Assembly (NCBI GenBank): GCA_044238605.1
Contig: JBIICY010000004.1
Span: 186,001 to 250,000, forward strand
Source of the DNA: UBA10438 sp044238605
GTDB taxonomy: Bacteria; Bacteroidota; Ignavibacteria; Kapaibacteriales; Kapaibacteriaceae
Length of the DNA: 64,000 nt
Direction: 5' to 3'
The position numbers and the translations under genes are program-made. The notes under the pieces were generated by a model. It did no database searches and had not been told where the DNA came from. It was given only the letters and a program-made list of their open reading frames with translations. Positions within the stretch are counted from its first letter, which is position 1; every line of letters starts with the position of its first letter. Positions 35,810-44,633 of this stretch are shown here, piece after piece.

Positions 35810-36316
35810 TTAGTCCTTGTTGCGATCGACAGGATCGTCTACCATCACTGAAAACAGAACTCCTCCATCGCGCACAAAGAACACCCCAATTGCACGATCA
35901 ATGCCATCAGAACATGGGTAGATCTTTATTTGTGCATCGGACGTGCCATCTATCTGGAGGGCATATGTTGCCGCATGCTTACGAAACCAATTCATCCGGT
36001 TTATGATGTAAGGTGAATAGTACGTTACATCTGCACCGACATACTGTCCCTTATGAAAGGCGAAGCTGTACACGTAGGTTGAATCAAGCCATCGATAGGA
36101 AACGTTTCCTTCAGCAGTATCAGTACTTTTCCATGCCGTGCGGGTTAATCCGAGTTGCTCCAGCTTGGGGAACAACGCTGTGGTGTCTTGATAGAAGGGA
36201 ATCACAAAGACAGCACATGTGTCCAGTGTGCTCAGCTTTGGCTGTGGATCATCGTTGTACGCCATCATGGGCAGAACAGCCGCAACAGCTACCAATGTGA
36301 AAATGATCGTACTCAT
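35810..36316 (-). CDS. Exported protein, unknown, pair with 35314-35805
   Basis: 168 residues from the Met at 36316, which gives a normal signal peptide (MSTIIFTLVAVAAVLPMMAY); the longer frame to 36349 adds a charged leader. The mature protein has LDTCAVFVIPFYQDTTALFPKL and YYSPYIINRMNWFRKHA, matching the layout of its neighbour. Possibly a secreted or outer-membrane-associated component. Unknown family. Confidence 0.7.
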   Translation of the reverse strand: MSTIIFTLVAVAAVLPMMAYNDDPQPKLSTLDTCAVFVIPFYQDTTALFPKLEQLGLTRTAWKSTDTAEGNVSYRWLDSTYVYSFAFHKGQYVGADVTYYSPYIINRMNWFRKHAATYALQIDGTSDAQIKIYPCSDGIDRAIGVFFVRDGGVLFSVMVDDPVDRNKD

Positions 36317-36412
36317 GGTTGTTTTCTGTTTAGACCACTGCACGGGCATGGGCCTTCAAGGAAGGTTGCCATGCCCGTGAGGAGAGAGATGTAGCCGAAA
36401 GGAGGGTTACGA

Positions 36413-38305
36413 CTACATCGTGATGATCAGTGGTAGGTATGTTGTTGATTGTGGGTGAGATACTCGGATGGTATAGCGTCCAGGTGATAGCGTTGGTGGA
36501 AGTTGTAGGTAGACACTGCCTGACTCTTGTGTTTGTGTTGATACAACAATTCTGCCCTGTAGGTCCATCACGTGAATGGTAGCCCCTTCTCGTACGTCGG
36601 TGATGGTTAGCTTGCTCTCGGATCTGGACACAACGTTGGGGCGAACTCGTTCTGAACCGCGCTGAATGGCATCATGTACGTTCGAAGTAATGCTGCAGAA
36701 GCTTGCTGGACCTGGATCTGCATACTGCAATGCAAAGCCGCCTTCCATGGTTTTGATGCGAAACTCATAGATGGCATGGGGCTCTTCCTTGCGCGCAGAA
36801 CTACCCCAGCCCGCTTTGCCGTTTTCAACAATTGTGGTGTCGGATGAAACATCTACGCCGTTACGGATGACGGTTGGTTTGCGCTCTGGATCTTGCCAAA
36901 CCCAAATGCCCCAATGCTCGCGTCCGTTGCCAGTATAGAGCTCAAACAGGTTGTAGCAGCTGGCGCTGTTCGGCACCTGCGTTGCGTAGATCCAGTCGTT
37001 AAGAATGTGCACTGTGCCGTTGCAGTATTGCGCGTAGAGGTCAGAAAACATCCCGCTGGCAGGTACCGCACCCGTCCACTCACCAGGCGTGAAGGCCCCG
37101 TCAATTGTGCCAACTCCAGTGCAGGCGTTGGTAACGGATGACTGAGAACCAGAGCGATAGGTGATGGTTGAGCCTGACATTTCACCTGCAATGTCATTGG
37201 GTTCTTTCTCCAACCCAACAATGCCTCCTTGCGGGATGTAGCGCTCGTACTGTTGCGTAGTTACTCCAGATGCTCCAAATGTGGCCGTACGCATGTTGGG
37301 CTCTCGGATAAGTCCGTATCCCTCGACGCCGTTTTCATCGCACTCCAACGAAGTGCTTGTTGATGGCACATACTGCACAGGATCGCTGCCCGTTGGTATG
37401 ATGAAGAGTCCTTCCGTAACAACGACTGAAAACTCATAGATGGTGTGTGGCGTTGTATCGCTAGGAGATGGACCAAATCCAAAGCCGCCACCGATGACAA
37501 GGTTTGTATCCTTGGTTACATCCACGCCGTTAAGAACAACGATCACTGGATTTGTGCTATCGTGGGTAACCTTGATGCGCCAGTGCTCGCGTCCGTTACC
37601 GGTGGTAAAGTCGAACAGGTTGTAGCAGCTCTTATTGTATTCTGATGATCCGATAAGCCAGTCGTTCATCAGGTACATTGCCTTGCGTTCTGCGCAGTAA
37701 TCGAGATAGAGATGCGAGAAGCGTCCGATCATCGGAACAATGCCTTCCCATTCCCGTGATCCGTCTGACAATCGCGTAAAGCGTCCGTCAATGCGGTGTT
37801 TCTCAGCGCATGAGAGCGACCCGCCATGACCACCATTAGGATAGGTGGTGACGGGGAAGTCGAACGGGCGCCGTGAGCCCCCTGAGAGATCAAGTCGCGG
37901 ACCATTCTGCGTGCCTGGATTAGGGTCTGTCTTATCTACCTGCGTATCAAGCGTGTCTGTGTATGCTTGAATACTAAACGAGTCCACGGCATAGGGTCCA
38001 TCAGAAACGCAGATGGCGATTTGATGTCGGCCAGCAGCGAGGCTTGCCTGCGTACGTACGATGATTGCTTTGTCTGAGTTTTGGAGAATTGGTGTAGCCA
38101 CGCCGTCTACGTAAGCCGTCATACGGGCTGGAGAAGTTCTGGCAAATGCTTCGCCTTGCGGCGGAAGAAGTGTAAGGGGCTGACCAGCCACCACGACCGT
38201 ACCAGCAGGTACGATGCGAAAGGTACTTGTGGTGCTTTGGTTGCATTGTGCCGCAGCGGACACAACGCCGGCACATATCAGTGCGATATGAAGGAAGATC
38301 TTCAT
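36413..38305 (-). CDS. Secreted protein with internal duplication and C-terminal sorting domain
   Basis: 630 residues from Met 38305, giving a signal peptide MKIFLHIALICAGVVSAAAQ. Two copies of a domain of about 170 residues are visible; both contain CYNLFxxxTGNGREHW, then NGVDV, then an HxIYEF strand. The last 75 residues match the type IX secretion sorting pattern (IHVMDLQGRIVVST, LSPGRYTIRVSHP), so the protein is likely exported across the outer membrane and anchored or released. It starts 34 bp after the VWA gene in the same direction. Binding function unknown. Confidence 0.75.
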   Translation of the reverse strand: MKIFLHIALICAGVVSAAAQCNQSTTSTFRIVPAGTVVVAGQPLTLLPPQGEAFARTSPARMTAYVDGVATPILQNSDKAIIVRTQASLAAGRHQIAICVSDGPYAVDSFSIQAYTDTLDTQVDKTDPNPGTQNGPRLDLSGGSRRPFDFPVTTYPNGGHGGSLSCAEKHRIDGRFTRLSDGSREWEGIVPMIGRFSHLYLDYCAERKAMYLMNDWLIGSSEYNKSCYNLFDFTTGNGREHWRIKVTHDSTNPVIVVLNGVDVTKDTNLVIGGGFGFGPSPSDTTPHTIYEFSVVVTEGLFIIPTGSDPVQYVPSTSTSLECDENGVEGYGLIREPNMRTATFGASGVTTQQYERYIPQGGIVGLEKEPNDIAGEMSGSTITYRSGSQSSVTNACTGVGTIDGAFTPGEWTGAVPASGMFSDLYAQYCNGTVHILNDWIYATQVPNSASCYNLFELYTGNGREHWGIWVWQDPERKPTVIRNGVDVSSDTTIVENGKAGWGSSARKEEPHAIYEFRIKTMEGGFALQYADPGPASFCSITSNVHDAIQRGSERVRPNVVSRSESKLTITDVREGATIHVMDLQGRIVVSTQTQESGSVYLQLPPTLSPGRYTIRVSHPQSTTYLPLIITM

Positions 38306-38339
38306 CAGGTTGACTTTCGATTGTTTGTTGGGGATTGGG

Positions 38340-40142
38340 TTAATGCTGCACAATGAACTGTGCTGTGCGAACTGACGCGCCTTGTATGATGCGGCAGACA
38401 TACACTCCGGCTGCCAGCGATTCGGTTGGAATCGTGATGCGCTTTACGCCGATGTCGGCAAAGCCATGGTCTGCGCGGCCCACAAGCACACCATCAATTG
38501 AGTACACCTCTGATCGGATGTTCCCAGGTATAACGCTGATCACATCAAAATGCGCTACATCATGCGATGGAGTAGGAATTGCCTCCAGAGCGTCGGGATG
38601 ATCGATATCGCCGTGACCAGGTGCCACCGACGTGGTCTTGAGATCACAATCAACAGTCAACTTCTTGGACAGCGTGCTTTCGCCATCAACAAACACCAAG
38701 CGAAGTGTGCGTTTGGTTTGCCCCTTATCACACGGTGGAATGCGGAAGTAGAGACGACAGCAATCATCCTTTGCAAAGTTCTCTGCAAACTCTGTGTAGA
38801 CAGCTTCCAGCTCCTGGCCTGTGGTGATTTGATAGACTTTGCCAGAAGGAGCAGCTGCAACAAAGAGTCTCATTGTGTCAAGTGCCAGGCGTTCGTCTGC
38901 TGTACCTGCAAACCCTAAGGCAATGAGATACAGCGGCACGTTGGCCTTGCGGATTGCGTCGATCACAGGTGCTATCTCGCCAGGTGCCTGATTGTTCAAT
39001 CCGTCTGTTAGCGCAACAAGTGCCTTGCGCTGACGTGCATGTGTTGAAAGCTTGTCTAAGCCCTGGATGAGTGCGCTATAGAATGCGGTGGAGCCACTAG
39101 CGAAAATTCTATCGATTGCCTTGCCGATCTTCGCCGTGTCAGTTGTCCAGTTCTGTGAGAGCACGACCGTTGAATTGAATTGTATCAGACTAAGGCTATC
39201 GCCAGGCTTGAGCTTACGCATAAAGGAATGGATCGATGATTTCAGAGCATCGATGCGCTGCACGAAGTCGCCATTGTAGCTGATAAGCTCACTCATGCTT
39301 CCCGATACGTCAACGACGAGGCATATCGAGACCGGCTCGGTTCGGGCTGTATCACAAACGAGCGAATCTGGACAGATGAACTTACCATCAGCCACGATGC
39401 CCAGTTGATCTTTCGAAACAAGCTCGTTGCGCGTTCCAGTAAGACTTGTTGAGTCAACCCGCACGATCGACGCATCAACGCGTATTCCAACAACATCATT
39501 GCCACTCTTGATGGGTGTGGCATTACAGATGTTGATATCCTTGGCAAGAATTTCTTCGACCACAACGGTGAGTCCACCGCAGTTGTCCTCGTAGCGAGGG
39601 ATTACAGCTCCAAGGGCTACGTTATAGGTTGAGTCAAGAATCTGGAAAGAGATCGGCTGGTCTGTACCTGCCATCGTAACCTGATACCTGTGGAATGTCT
39701 GATCCAGCTGCATTGGCGGCAGCGGCTCGTTATTGATCCGAAACCCCAGATACTTGCGAAAGCTCAACTCAAATAGCGGGTTCACCCCGAGCCCCTTAGG
39801 AGGGAATGCATACGCCGTGGAATCACCAACCCAATGGGGGATTGTTACAAATGGTGTTCCAAGGATTGTTGCAGGGGGCCAGCGGTACGCATCAATCTCT
39901 TCTTTGGGAACGTCGTACACCCATGCGGCGTCTACTCCATGACAGTCAGTAAACTGTGGCCATTGTGAGTATGTACCTGTAACAGTGATACGGTAGCGCG
40001 CGTTGCTTTTCGTGGGGGGCGTCGTTGTAACATCGCCTGAACGCGCATTCAGTTGAAGTGTGACTGGAAACTGTGCCTGCAGCGATAGGCTGCTTAGAAT
40101 TACAACTGCGAGCAGAGCAGTTGCCATCCGAATACATCTCAT
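38340..40142 (-). CDS. Secreted von Willebrand A-domain protein with C-terminal sorting domain
   Basis: 600 residues. A signal peptide (MATALLAVVILSSLSLQAQ) is followed by about 230 beta-rich residues, then a VWA domain with an intact MIDAS start (LVVDVSGSMS near 275) and GDSLSLIQFN and GSTAFYSALIQGLDKL. The C-terminus (GVYVCRIIQGASVRTAQFIV) is a type IX secretion sorting domain. VWA domains bind protein ligands through a metal ion, so surface adhesion or matrix interaction is likely. First gene of the exported block. Confidence 0.85.
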   Translation of the reverse strand: MRCIRMATALLAVVILSSLSLQAQFPVTLQLNARSGDVTTTPPTKSNARYRITVTGTYSQWPQFTDCHGVDAAWVYDVPKEEIDAYRWPPATILGTPFVTIPHWVGDSTAYAFPPKGLGVNPLFELSFRKYLGFRINNEPLPPMQLDQTFHRYQVTMAGTDQPISFQILDSTYNVALGAVIPRYEDNCGGLTVVVEEILAKDINICNATPIKSGNDVVGIRVDASIVRVDSTSLTGTRNELVSKDQLGIVADGKFICPDSLVCDTARTEPVSICLVVDVSGSMSELISYNGDFVQRIDALKSSIHSFMRKLKPGDSLSLIQFNSTVVLSQNWTTDTAKIGKAIDRIFASGSTAFYSALIQGLDKLSTHARQRKALVALTDGLNNQAPGEIAPVIDAIRKANVPLYLIALGFAGTADERLALDTMRLFVAAAPSGKVYQITTGQELEAVYTEFAENFAKDDCCRLYFRIPPCDKGQTKRTLRLVFVDGESTLSKKLTVDCDLKTTSVAPGHGDIDHPDALEAIPTPSHDVAHFDVISVIPGNIRSEVYSIDGVLVGRADHGFADIGVKRITIPTESLAAGVYVCRIIQGASVRTAQFIVQH

Positions 40143-40154
40143 AAAACCTCCAAA

Positions 40155-40199
40155 TGTTGCGTGTATGCTGAGCTTCTCTCGTGCTCAACACGTGCAACA
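40155..40199. repeat. Long imperfect inverted repeat upstream of the VWA gene
   Basis: TGTTGC (40155-40160) pairs with GCAACA (40194-40199), continued by GT/GT wobble pairs, GT/AC and, after an internal loop, TGAGC/GCTCA. It lies between the end of the CARF gene and the start of the VWA gene on the same strand, so it may be a terminator stem or a leader structure. No T-run is obvious. Confidence 0.5.
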
Positions 40200-40258
40200 T
40201 CCGGGTGCAATAGAGACATGCAACGTTGGCAACGTTGCGGAAATGTTCGCGGCCTGGC

Positions 40259-41194
40259 TTAGCGGATCCGCACCTTCGAATGGTCGATTTTGAGCCCGTA
40301 GCTTTTGGCTTGACGCGGCCCTTGTCCGTCGATGATGTAATACTCAGCAAGTGTTTCGTCGATCACTTCGCTGATCTTCGAATTCAGCTTAGAGATATGA
40401 GAACGAAACTGCTCCACGGGTATCATCATTTCCTTGTTGCGACGGTATGTGCCGTCCGAATCCGCATAGTTCGGAAAGCTCTGCAGCCGGTACTCATACA
40501 CCTTCTTTATGAACATTTCATCCATAAACATTGTGCTTACGCGGTATCGGGATTCATCGCCGTGTTTACTGGATCGAATGCGTTCCAGGAAGAATCGGTA
40601 GTACGCAAACTGCATGGGAGAGAAATCGATGATTGAACCACCGATCTTTACGTGCCCCTTTTTTATCGACATTTCGACGGCGGGTATCGCAATCTGCTTG
40701 AGTGTGCGATTCTCCTGCTCGAGAGCCAGGATACGTGGCAATGCTGAATCGAGACGCACTTCGCGAACAGGTTTGTCTGTTAGTTCTGCTTCAACAGTTC
40801 TATACAGTGAGAGCTTGGCGTCACCGGATTCTGCAAGAAGAACCCAGCAGACTTGCATCGATGGTGTACCGGAAGAAATTGCTGCGGCAAGGGGCTGTTT
40901 CTGATGCGAATACGTGTGTACAATGTCGCGGAGTTTAGGGTAGATATCATTGTGATCTGTTGGATCATCGATGTCCATCGTGACGATGGATACCTTTACA
41001 CCTTGGGCTACCTTTTTGATTGCCTTCTGCAGGCGAGCAGCTCCACCAAGTATGTCATAACGGACGCCGTCGCCAGTTGTAGCAATGAGGACGATGTTTT
41101 TGGGGTTGAGTCCACGAATGGCCGACAACGCCGGCCCCCTTAACTCATCGACGAGATTGATGTCGGTAACGCCAACAAATGAAAACAACACCAT
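40259..41194 (-). CDS. CARF-domain regulator with C-terminal winged-helix-like domain (copy 1)
   Basis: 311 residues. The first 165 follow the CARF Rossmann pattern: SFVGVTDINL, GPALSAIRGL, DIDDPTDHNDIYPKL, and the ligand-loop motif ISSGTPSMQVCW followed by LLAESGDAKLSLYRT. The C-terminal 110 residues (FSPMQFAYYRFFLERIRSS, FRSHISKLNSKISEVIDETL) have a winged-helix look. CARF domains sense cyclic oligoadenylates or related nucleotides in type III CRISPR and RtcR-like systems. No CRISPR locus is present. It is divergent from the HEPN gene at 41399, and its paralogue lies at 42857, so it probably controls this block. Confidence 0.75.
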   Translation of the reverse strand: MVLFSFVGVTDINLVDELRGPALSAIRGLNPKNIVLIATTGDGVRYDILGGAARLQKAIKKVAQGVKVSIVTMDIDDPTDHNDIYPKLRDIVHTYSHQKQPLAAAISSGTPSMQVCWVLLAESGDAKLSLYRTVEAELTDKPVREVRLDSALPRILALEQENRTLKQIAIPAVEMSIKKGHVKIGGSIIDFSPMQFAYYRFFLERIRSSKHGDESRYRVSTMFMDEMFIKKVYEYRLQSFPNYADSDGTYRRNKEMMIPVEQFRSHISKLNSKISEVIDETLAEYYIIDGQGPRQAKSYGLKIDHSKVRIR

Positions 41195-41235
41195 AGCGAT
41201 AATTTCCCATAGTTATCCCATCCTTTACATATTTG

Positions 41236-41251
41236 CGATTGGTAGCAATCG
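41236..41251. promoter_or_regulatory. Palindrome between CARF and HEPN genes
   Basis: CGATTG (41236-41241), GTAG, CAATCG (41246-41251), followed by six T. Either an operator between the divergent genes or, on the plus strand, an attenuator-like hairpin before the HEPN gene. The CARF/winged-helix proteins are candidate binders. Confidence 0.5.
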
Positions 41252-41398
41252 TTTTTTCTCTCGCGTCCAATATAGGATATCTACGTGAATTCAATACAGG
41301 CAAAGACCATAGAGGATAGGGCCATTATGCCGATGGCGAGTTGTTGGCATTCATGAGGGACCTGCATGTCTTGAAGAGTCTTCGCATTCGATCGTCAG

Positions 41399-42721
41399 AT
41401 GTATTTTTGTCCGTCACAGTACGGCGCGGACACAATTCTAAATTTCGCTAGGTACAGAATGGTAAATGGAGATGATCTTCAGCTCTTGAGGTCGGGTGAG
41501 AAAGTGCTCTTGCATTTCCTACACGACGCACTATCGTCAGTTACGGAGGACTACTTCGCCAAGATTGTTGTGCCATATGTGAATAGTGATCAATACCAGG
41601 GAACTGCAAAAGCCTATAACGCGCGCGGTGTTGCAAAGACCAGTCTGAAAGAGTTTGATCTTCAGTTTCTGCTGCAGTTGTTTGAGTTCAGTGTTGACAG
41701 ACGAAAGCCAATGGCACTCGGTATCGTGATGCCGAATCTTACGTCATTCCTGCCACTGACACAGAATACTGTTTACCATAAGATTCGCAGTGCCATCACT
41801 GTACGCAACGATTGGGTGCACGCAGAAACGTCGGCCATTGATGAGACCAGGCGTGCAATTAACATCACTAAGCTACTCGATCTCTTTCGAGAGGAGATAC
41901 TTCATGTGGTGTTGACGAGGGAGGACATGTTTTCGACTGAAACGAGGGAGGTCGCAAAGGCATATGCCGACGAGTTAACTGCAGCGATGCTCAGAAAGCC
42001 GGTTGAAGAACCTCCGATGAAACAGGATGTCATAATCAACCCAGAGCCAATGCTCTCGGTCGAATCATCGAATAAATCTGCAACCCATTCACCCAGTGAT
42101 AGCTGGATGAGCAGGGGTAGAAGGCGGAGCTACCTGCTTGCGGTGGTTGGTGCGATCCTCATTGGTGGGCTTCTACTCTCGTGGTTCCTAGGTCAGAAAT
42201 CAGAGAAAGCTACACCTACACTTCATGTTGCGGCATGTGAGTCTGTGACGACGCAAGAGGAAGCATCTACTCGAAAAAACCTCTCGTCTCTCATAGGGAG
42301 ATATTCTCTGCAACGAGTTGTTGTGCATTCGTCTGATAATCCGCAGGGAACTGTCTTCGATGTAGGGAATACAGACAGTGAATTAGATAGTGTGATCCGA
42401 CACTTGGGGCAGATTGCCAAGCTTGAAGACGCATTCCAGATTCGCACACTTTTCAAACATGTGATTCCAGCGATGAAGAATGCTTGTGAATCAAATTCGG
42501 TATTCCTAGTGCTCGGTTCAGTTGGGGACTTTACCAAGCAGGAGGAGCAGGCATTACATTCTGTTCCAGATACACTCTTCCCCGATGGAACAGGATCTAC
42601 ATTACGTAAGAGTAAGGCTCCACTACTGTTTTTATCTCTTGGCAGAAGAACAGCATCGGATGACTCAGTTCTCAATGGATTCAAAGAGGCAGAAATCAGA
42701 TGCGAGCAACTGGCACCATAG
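41399..42721 (+). CDS. Membrane-anchored HEPN-like protein
   Basis: 440 residues; Met at 41459 is a possible later start. Residues about 20-180 are helical and contain RNDWVH (R136 to H141), an R-x4-H motif typical of HEPN ribonucleases, in a setting like the Swt1/abortive-infection HEPN group. A hydrophobic helix at about 247-266 (YLLAVVGAILIGGLLLSWFL) crosses the membrane. The C-terminal 170 residues have alternating strands and helices (SVFLVLGSVGDF, LLFLSLGRR), perhaps a VWA-like or Rossmann-like fold. A CARF protein on each side suggests that a nucleotide signal controls it. Confidence 0.6.
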   Translation: MYFCPSQYGADTILNFARYRMVNGDDLQLLRSGEKVLLHFLHDALSSVTEDYFAKIVVPYVNSDQYQGTAKAYNARGVAKTSLKEFDLQFLLQLFEFSVDRRKPMALGIVMPNLTSFLPLTQNTVYHKIRSAITVRNDWVHAETSAIDETRRAINITKLLDLFREEILHVVLTREDMFSTETREVAKAYADELTAAMLRKPVEEPPMKQDVIINPEPMLSVESSNKSATHSPSDSWMSRGRRRSYLLAVVGAILIGGLLLSWFLGQKSEKATPTLHVAACESVTTQEEASTRKNLSSLIGRYSLQRVVVHSSDNPQGTVFDVGNTDSELDSVIRHLGQIAKLEDAFQIRTLFKHVIPAMKNACESNSVFLVLGSVGDFTKQEEQALHSVPDTLFPDGTGSTLRKSKAPLLFLSLGRRTASDDSVLNGFKEAEIRCEQLAP

Positions 42722-42843
42722 CTCGGTTGAGAACAGTTCTGATAATCGTTGTCGCCATCAGCTTCACGATTGTCGCATGTTCATCTTCGAAGCCACGGAC
42801 TAAGGTAAAGCCTAAGCCCCCTCGGGTGAAGGTTCCTGATTAG
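42700..42843 (+). CDS. Tiny lipoprotein overlapping the HEPN gene
   Basis: 47 residues in a different frame, starting 22 nt before the HEPN gene ends. A basic start (RATGTIARLRT), hydrophobic helix VLIIVVAISFTIVAC with the lipid-attachment Cys at 27, then SSSKPRTK and a Pro/Lys tail. This is a standard small lipoprotein. The next CARF gene starts 13 bp after its stop. It may dock on the C-terminal part of the HEPN protein if that part is periplasmic; this is inference. Confidence 0.65.
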   Translation: MRATGTIARLRTVLIIVVAISFTIVACSSSKPRTKVKPKPPRVKVPD

Positions 42844-42856
42844 GGGAAGGCATGCT

Positions 42857-43828
42857 ATGACGTCGCACTTGGTATCCTTCGTTGGGACGACCGACATCCA
42901 GCTTGCCCATGAAGGGAGGGGGCCAGTCCTTACTGCAATCAAGGAGCTTAAGCCCACATCTGTAACACTTATCGTTACGGAATCTAAAGCTGGTGCTTCG
43001 AAGAAGAAGTCCAGATTTATGGAGGACAGCATCAGAGTTGTTGATGCAATTGAGAATACCTTCCCCAAGGTGAGTGTACAGCGTTGGCCTATTGTTCTCT
43101 CTGACCCAACTGATCACAACGAGATTTATCCAAAGCTTCGCGCGATCGCGCGAGAGATAGCAACAGAGTTCCCTGAGGTGGCTGTGGCGATCTCATCTGG
43201 AACGCCGTCGATGCAGGTCTGTTGGATACTTCTTGCCGAATCCGGTGAGGTATCGTTGAAGTTGTATCGTACTTCTGATCCTGACATCAGCAACGTTGTG
43301 ATTCAACCGGTAAAGCTTGAAGTTGGTCTGCCGCGAATCATAGGATTGGAGCAGCAGCACCAGAAGCTACAACACCGGACGAATTCTCTCGAAAAAGTTG
43401 CGTTCAAGCAGATTCGCATGAGTGTGCCCAACGGCACCATTCACGTTGGTGACGTAGAGCTTAAACTTTCAAGGCGGCAGTTCACGTACTATCGCTACTT
43501 CTTAACTCAAGCAGCTGAACACACTGGGACAGCAGATGCTGGACTCAGCATTCGTAATGGCCGGATTCCTAAAAACTTCGTCGAGGCAATTGTTAGTTAT
43601 GATAAGGAAACATGGCCACTCGAACCAGATCCCGATATGCTCGCGCTGCGTGTTGGCGGAGAACTGGATGTAACGGTCTTTCGGTCAAACCTTTCCAAGC
43701 TCAACCGCAAGATCGCGGATGCACTTGGAGATGTTTCGGCACTCTATAGCATACAGTTTATGGGTAGGGCAAAGCTCCGCTCCTATTCGCTTCTTGTACC
43801 TGCAAGCAAGATCAAGATTATCGATTGA
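42857..43828 (+). CDS. CARF-domain regulator with C-terminal winged-helix-like domain (copy 2)
   Basis: 323 residues, a clear paralogue of the 40259-41194 protein along its whole length: SFVGTTDIQL, GPVLTAIKEL, LSDPTDHNEIYPKL, ISSGTPSMQVCW, then LSRRQFTYYRYFL and FRSNLSKLNRKIADAL. It is placed 13 bp after the small lipoprotein gene, in one operon with the HEPN gene. Having one copy inside the operon and one divergent suggests that two ligands or a heterodimer are used. It may be a regulator rather than an effector, since no nuclease motif is fused to it. Confidence 0.75.
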   Translation: MTSHLVSFVGTTDIQLAHEGRGPVLTAIKELKPTSVTLIVTESKAGASKKKSRFMEDSIRVVDAIENTFPKVSVQRWPIVLSDPTDHNEIYPKLRAIAREIATEFPEVAVAISSGTPSMQVCWILLAESGEVSLKLYRTSDPDISNVVIQPVKLEVGLPRIIGLEQQHQKLQHRTNSLEKVAFKQIRMSVPNGTIHVGDVELKLSRRQFTYYRYFLTQAAEHTGTADAGLSIRNGRIPKNFVEAIVSYDKETWPLEPDPDMLALRVGGELDVTVFRSNLSKLNRKIADALGDVSALYSIQFMGRAKLRSYSLLVPASKIKIID

Positions 43829-43896
43829 CTGGGCCTTGTTAGCTCACATACTGAGTCCATCAGGCAGGCATAATTTCCAAGTAATTTCCACAGAAT

Positions 43897-43914
43897 AGCC
43901 GATTTCTATCGGTT
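43897..43914. repeat. Short inverted repeat before the PRTase gene
   Basis: AGCCGAT (43897-43903), TTCT, ATCGGTT (43908-43914), seven pairs with one G-T. It lies in the 161-bp gap between CARF copy 2 and the ComF-like gene and could be an operator. The gap also has two copies of TAATTTCCA. Confidence 0.4.
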
Positions 43915-43989
43915 GTCAGACCCCTTCTCACAGACGGGAAGTTGCATGTGTTCAACAACACATCACACACCGTTTTTGGGAGAAGGACA

Positions 43990-44631
43990 ATGGAAACAAC
44001 ACTCGTTAGCCCTACAGTAGGTCGCTCTTGCAGACGTCTAGATCGTAGTTATAACAACGGCCATCGCAAAACCCCTGGATTCGATACAGGATGGGCATTG
44101 GCGCTGCATAGACGCTACGATTCTGCAACGAAGACTCTGATAAGGTCAGAACAGGGTGAGCTCGTGAATCGCATGAAGTACTATCATGATATGCGGGCTC
44201 TCAACGTGTTGGTCGAACAAATGAAGCAGCGGATTACGGATCGACTTGCCGAACTAGGACGCGAGACTTCTGTCTTTGACGCTATCATCCCTATACCCCC
44301 GTCGATACAAAACAGACCATTCCAGCCGGTGATTGAGATAGCTCGCAGGCTTGCAGAGCAGCTGAGCATTCCGTTCGACGCTGATCTAGTGTCAAAGCAA
44401 GGAGACCTTCAACCAATGAAGAATCTCGAGAGCTACGAGGAGAAAGTTGCTCATTTGCGTCAAGTTCTTAAGGTTGCGGATACACGCTATGCGGGAAAGA
44501 GATTGCTAGTTATTGACGATATCGTTGATTCCGGTGCTACGCTAGATACGGTTGCCTCGCTGCTCAAGACGCATGGTGCTGTAGGGCACGTCTATGTCCT
44601 TTGTGCAACAGAAACACTTATGAAACGGTGA
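43990..44631 (+). CDS. ComF-like phosphoribosyltransferase
   Basis: 213 residues from ATG 43990, preceded by GAGAAGGA; the frame is open further up, but that start has no ribosome site. The type I PRTase PRPP-binding motif is intact near 174-186 (LLVIDDIVDSGATL), with IIPIPPS and RRLAEQLSIPF before it as in ComF/Amd proteins. The N-terminal four-Cys zinc site of standard ComF is missing. ComF is a competence protein, but similar PRTases occur in conflict systems together with SLOG/DprA proteins. Here the next gene is DprA-like, starting 2 bp after the stop. Confidence 0.8.
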   Translation: METTLVSPTVGRSCRRLDRSYNNGHRKTPGFDTGWALALHRRYDSATKTLIRSEQGELVNRMKYYHDMRALNVLVEQMKQRITDRLAELGRETSVFDAIIPIPPSIQNRPFQPVIEIARRLAEQLSIPFDADLVSKQGDLQPMKNLESYEEKVAHLRQVLKVADTRYAGKRLLVIDDIVDSGATLDTVASLLKTHGAVGHVYVLCATETLMKR

Positions 44632-44633
44632 TC

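Noticed and set aside
42522..42803. 93-codon frame overlapping the HEPN gene end
   Set aside because: Out-of-frame reading of the HEPN gene; the lipoprotein frame at 42700 explains the downstream part better.
40259..43828. CARF genes as part of a type III CRISPR system
   Set aside because: No repeat-spacer array and no Cas10, Csm or Cmr gene is present in the window.
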